64,000 bases of DNA from Bradyrhizobium sp. dw_411 (GTDB taxonomy: Bacteria > Pseudomonadota > Alphaproteobacteria > Rhizobiales > Xanthobacteraceae), in contig NZ_JAAVUY010000004.1 of assembly GCF_018449695.1 (NCBI RefSeq), positions 62,001 through 126,000 on the forward strand, given 5' to 3'. The notes under the pieces are model-generated. The model worked only from the letters and a program-made list of their open reading frames with translations, was not told the DNA's origin and did no database searches. This document shows, piece by piece, positions 63,281-64,000 of the stretch. Each line of letters begins with the position of its first letter. The first letter of the stretch is position 1. The position numbers were made by a program, and so were the translations under genes.

Positions 63281-63507
63281 TCGCTAGCGCACCAGCAAGC
63301 GATCACTGATAATTCAAAACGTCGCTTGTTCGCACGCGTCATGCTTTGGATTATTCCCAAGCTGGACAGATTCCATACTGGAGAGATTCAAGTTTCGTCA
63401 GCGCGAATAACGTAGAACGCGACTTCCCCACTCGTGTAAGCCGAACCGTGACAGCGGTGTTTAACAGCCGTTTTTCATTGTTCTAATTCCAATGTGGGGC
63501 ACGGCAC

Positions 63508-64000
63508 ATGACGACGCGTTCTGGTTCAATCAGCATTTTTCTGGCGTCAGCCTCAATCGCCGTTCTCTGTCTTTTTTCGATCGAGGCAAACGCGCAGCAA
63601 AATTCCGACGGTGGCGCTTCAAGCAAACAGCTTCCGCCGATTACAGTCACTGCGCCGAATACCGGGCGCAACGCTACTGCAGCGTCGAAGCCCAATTCAC
63701 GAATCGCAAGTTCCCGAGCATCGAAGCGCGCACGGCGTCCGGGCCAAACGGCCGCGGCCGGGGCCAATTCGCGTGGTGGAAAAGGCGGTCAGATCGGCCA
63801 GGACCCTCGCGGCCCGATCGACGGTTATGTCGCAGACCGTTCGATGACCGGCACCAAGACCAACACGCGCATCATGGAGACGCCGCAGTCGATTTCGGTA
63901 ATCGGCGCCGACCAGATCCGCGATCAGAAGCCCGCCAGCGTCGCCGAAGCCTTGCGTTACACGCCGGGTGTCGCAGCGCAATTCTTCGGCGCCGATACGA
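63508..64000 (+). CDS. TonB-dependent siderophore receptor, N-terminal part (cut by window edge)
   Basis: 164 codons visible, no stop before the window end. A signal peptide (ISIFLASASIAVLCLFSIEA, ending at an ANAQ site) precedes a basic, Ser/Ala/Arg-rich segment with an ITVTAPN TonB-box-like motif near residue 46. The plug domain starts at TKTNTRIMETPQSISVIGAD and continues RDQKPASVAEALRYTPGV. This fits FhuA/FpvA-like receptors for ferric siderophores. An iron-responsive site might lie in the 227 bases upstream, but I could not identify one. Confidence 0.88.
   Translation, partial: MTTRSGSISIFLASASIAVLCLFSIEANAQQNSDGGASSKQLPPITVTAPNTGRNATAASKPNSRIASSRASKRARRPGQTAAAGANSRGGKGGQIGQDPRGPIDGYVADRSMTGTKTNTRIMETPQSISVIGADQIRDQKPASVAEALRYTPGVAAQFFGADT

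Noticed and set aside
63281..63507. Possible iron-responsive (Fur/Irr/ICE) site upstream of the TonB-dependent receptor
   Set aside because: Only a fragment resembling TTCTAA was seen, with no convincing symmetric partner.

Overview
The window looks like chromosomal DNA of a metabolically versatile alphaproteobacterium of the Bradyrhizobium/Rhodopseudomonas/Afipia type. Grounds are the high GC, the housekeeping block dac-tmk-holB-metG-tatD-MBL with alphaproteobacterial features (short MetG without a tRNA-binding tail, DNA polymerase delta-prime without a zinc module), many catabolic and uptake genes, and two Rhizobiales-type palindromic repeats. No rRNA, tRNA, CRISPR array, insertion sequence or phage gene was recognised.

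Layout. 1-3.9 kb: end of a branched-chain amino-acid-type (Liv) ABC importer. 3.9-8.6 kb: a coupled operon of two flavin-dependent (LLM) monooxygenases and an enoyl-CoA hydratase-like protein, divergent from a DapA-family lyase and a GlcG/DUF336 protein. 8.7-12.0 kb: a three-component Rieske oxygenase (alpha, beta, ferredoxin) resembling salicylate 5-hydroxylase NagG/NagH, divergent from a NahR/NagR-like LysR regulator. 12.0-29.5 kb: an oxidoreductase island with five aldehyde dehydrogenases, two aldo/keto reductases, an SDR, an MFS exporter, an AraC regulator, a DipZ redox protein, a glutamine amidotransferase-like protein and a DUF779 protein. 29.6-39.6 kb: DMT transporter, NUDIX hydrolase, RlpA, epoxide hydrolase-like enzyme, then the housekeeping block. 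39.6-48.0 kb: an aromatic-acid module (Pht5-like decarboxylase, AAHS-type MFS, MarR, class II aldolase) and a TRAP importer cotranscribed with an acyl-CoA synthetase. 49-51.8 kb: a PQQ alcohol dehydrogenase with a D-x-D lanthanide signature and its dihaem cytochrome c. 51.8-57.2 kb: an RND efflux operon with a divergent TetR. 57.2-64 kb: a periplasmic alpha/beta hydrolase, enoyl-CoA hydratase, PxpA, a cobalt-type nitrile hydratase with accessory protein, QueC, MazG and the start of a TonB-dependent receptor.

The most interesting observation is regulatory. A 24-bp inverted repeat, CGNTATAT-N8-ATATANCG, occurs seven times, always between genes: before the Rieske oxygenase/LysR pair, three aldehyde dehydrogenase genes, the divergent ALDH/SDR promoter, a small unknown gene divergent from the acetaldehyde-type ALDH, and the PQQ alcohol dehydrogenase some 20 kb away. 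Three copies match the pattern exactly, three have one mismatch and one has two. This suggests one regulator linking periplasmic alcohol oxidation, cytoplasmic aldehyde oxidation and aromatic-ring hydroxylation. The regulator is not identified; the AraC-family protein inside the island is one candidate.

Inferred physiology: aromatic or short alcohols and aldehydes are oxidised to acids by the PQQ dehydrogenase and the ALDH set, aromatic acids enter through MFS/TRAP/ABC carriers and are hydroxylated, decarboxylated or CoA-activated, and nitriles are hydrated to amides. Substrates are inferred from family resemblance only.
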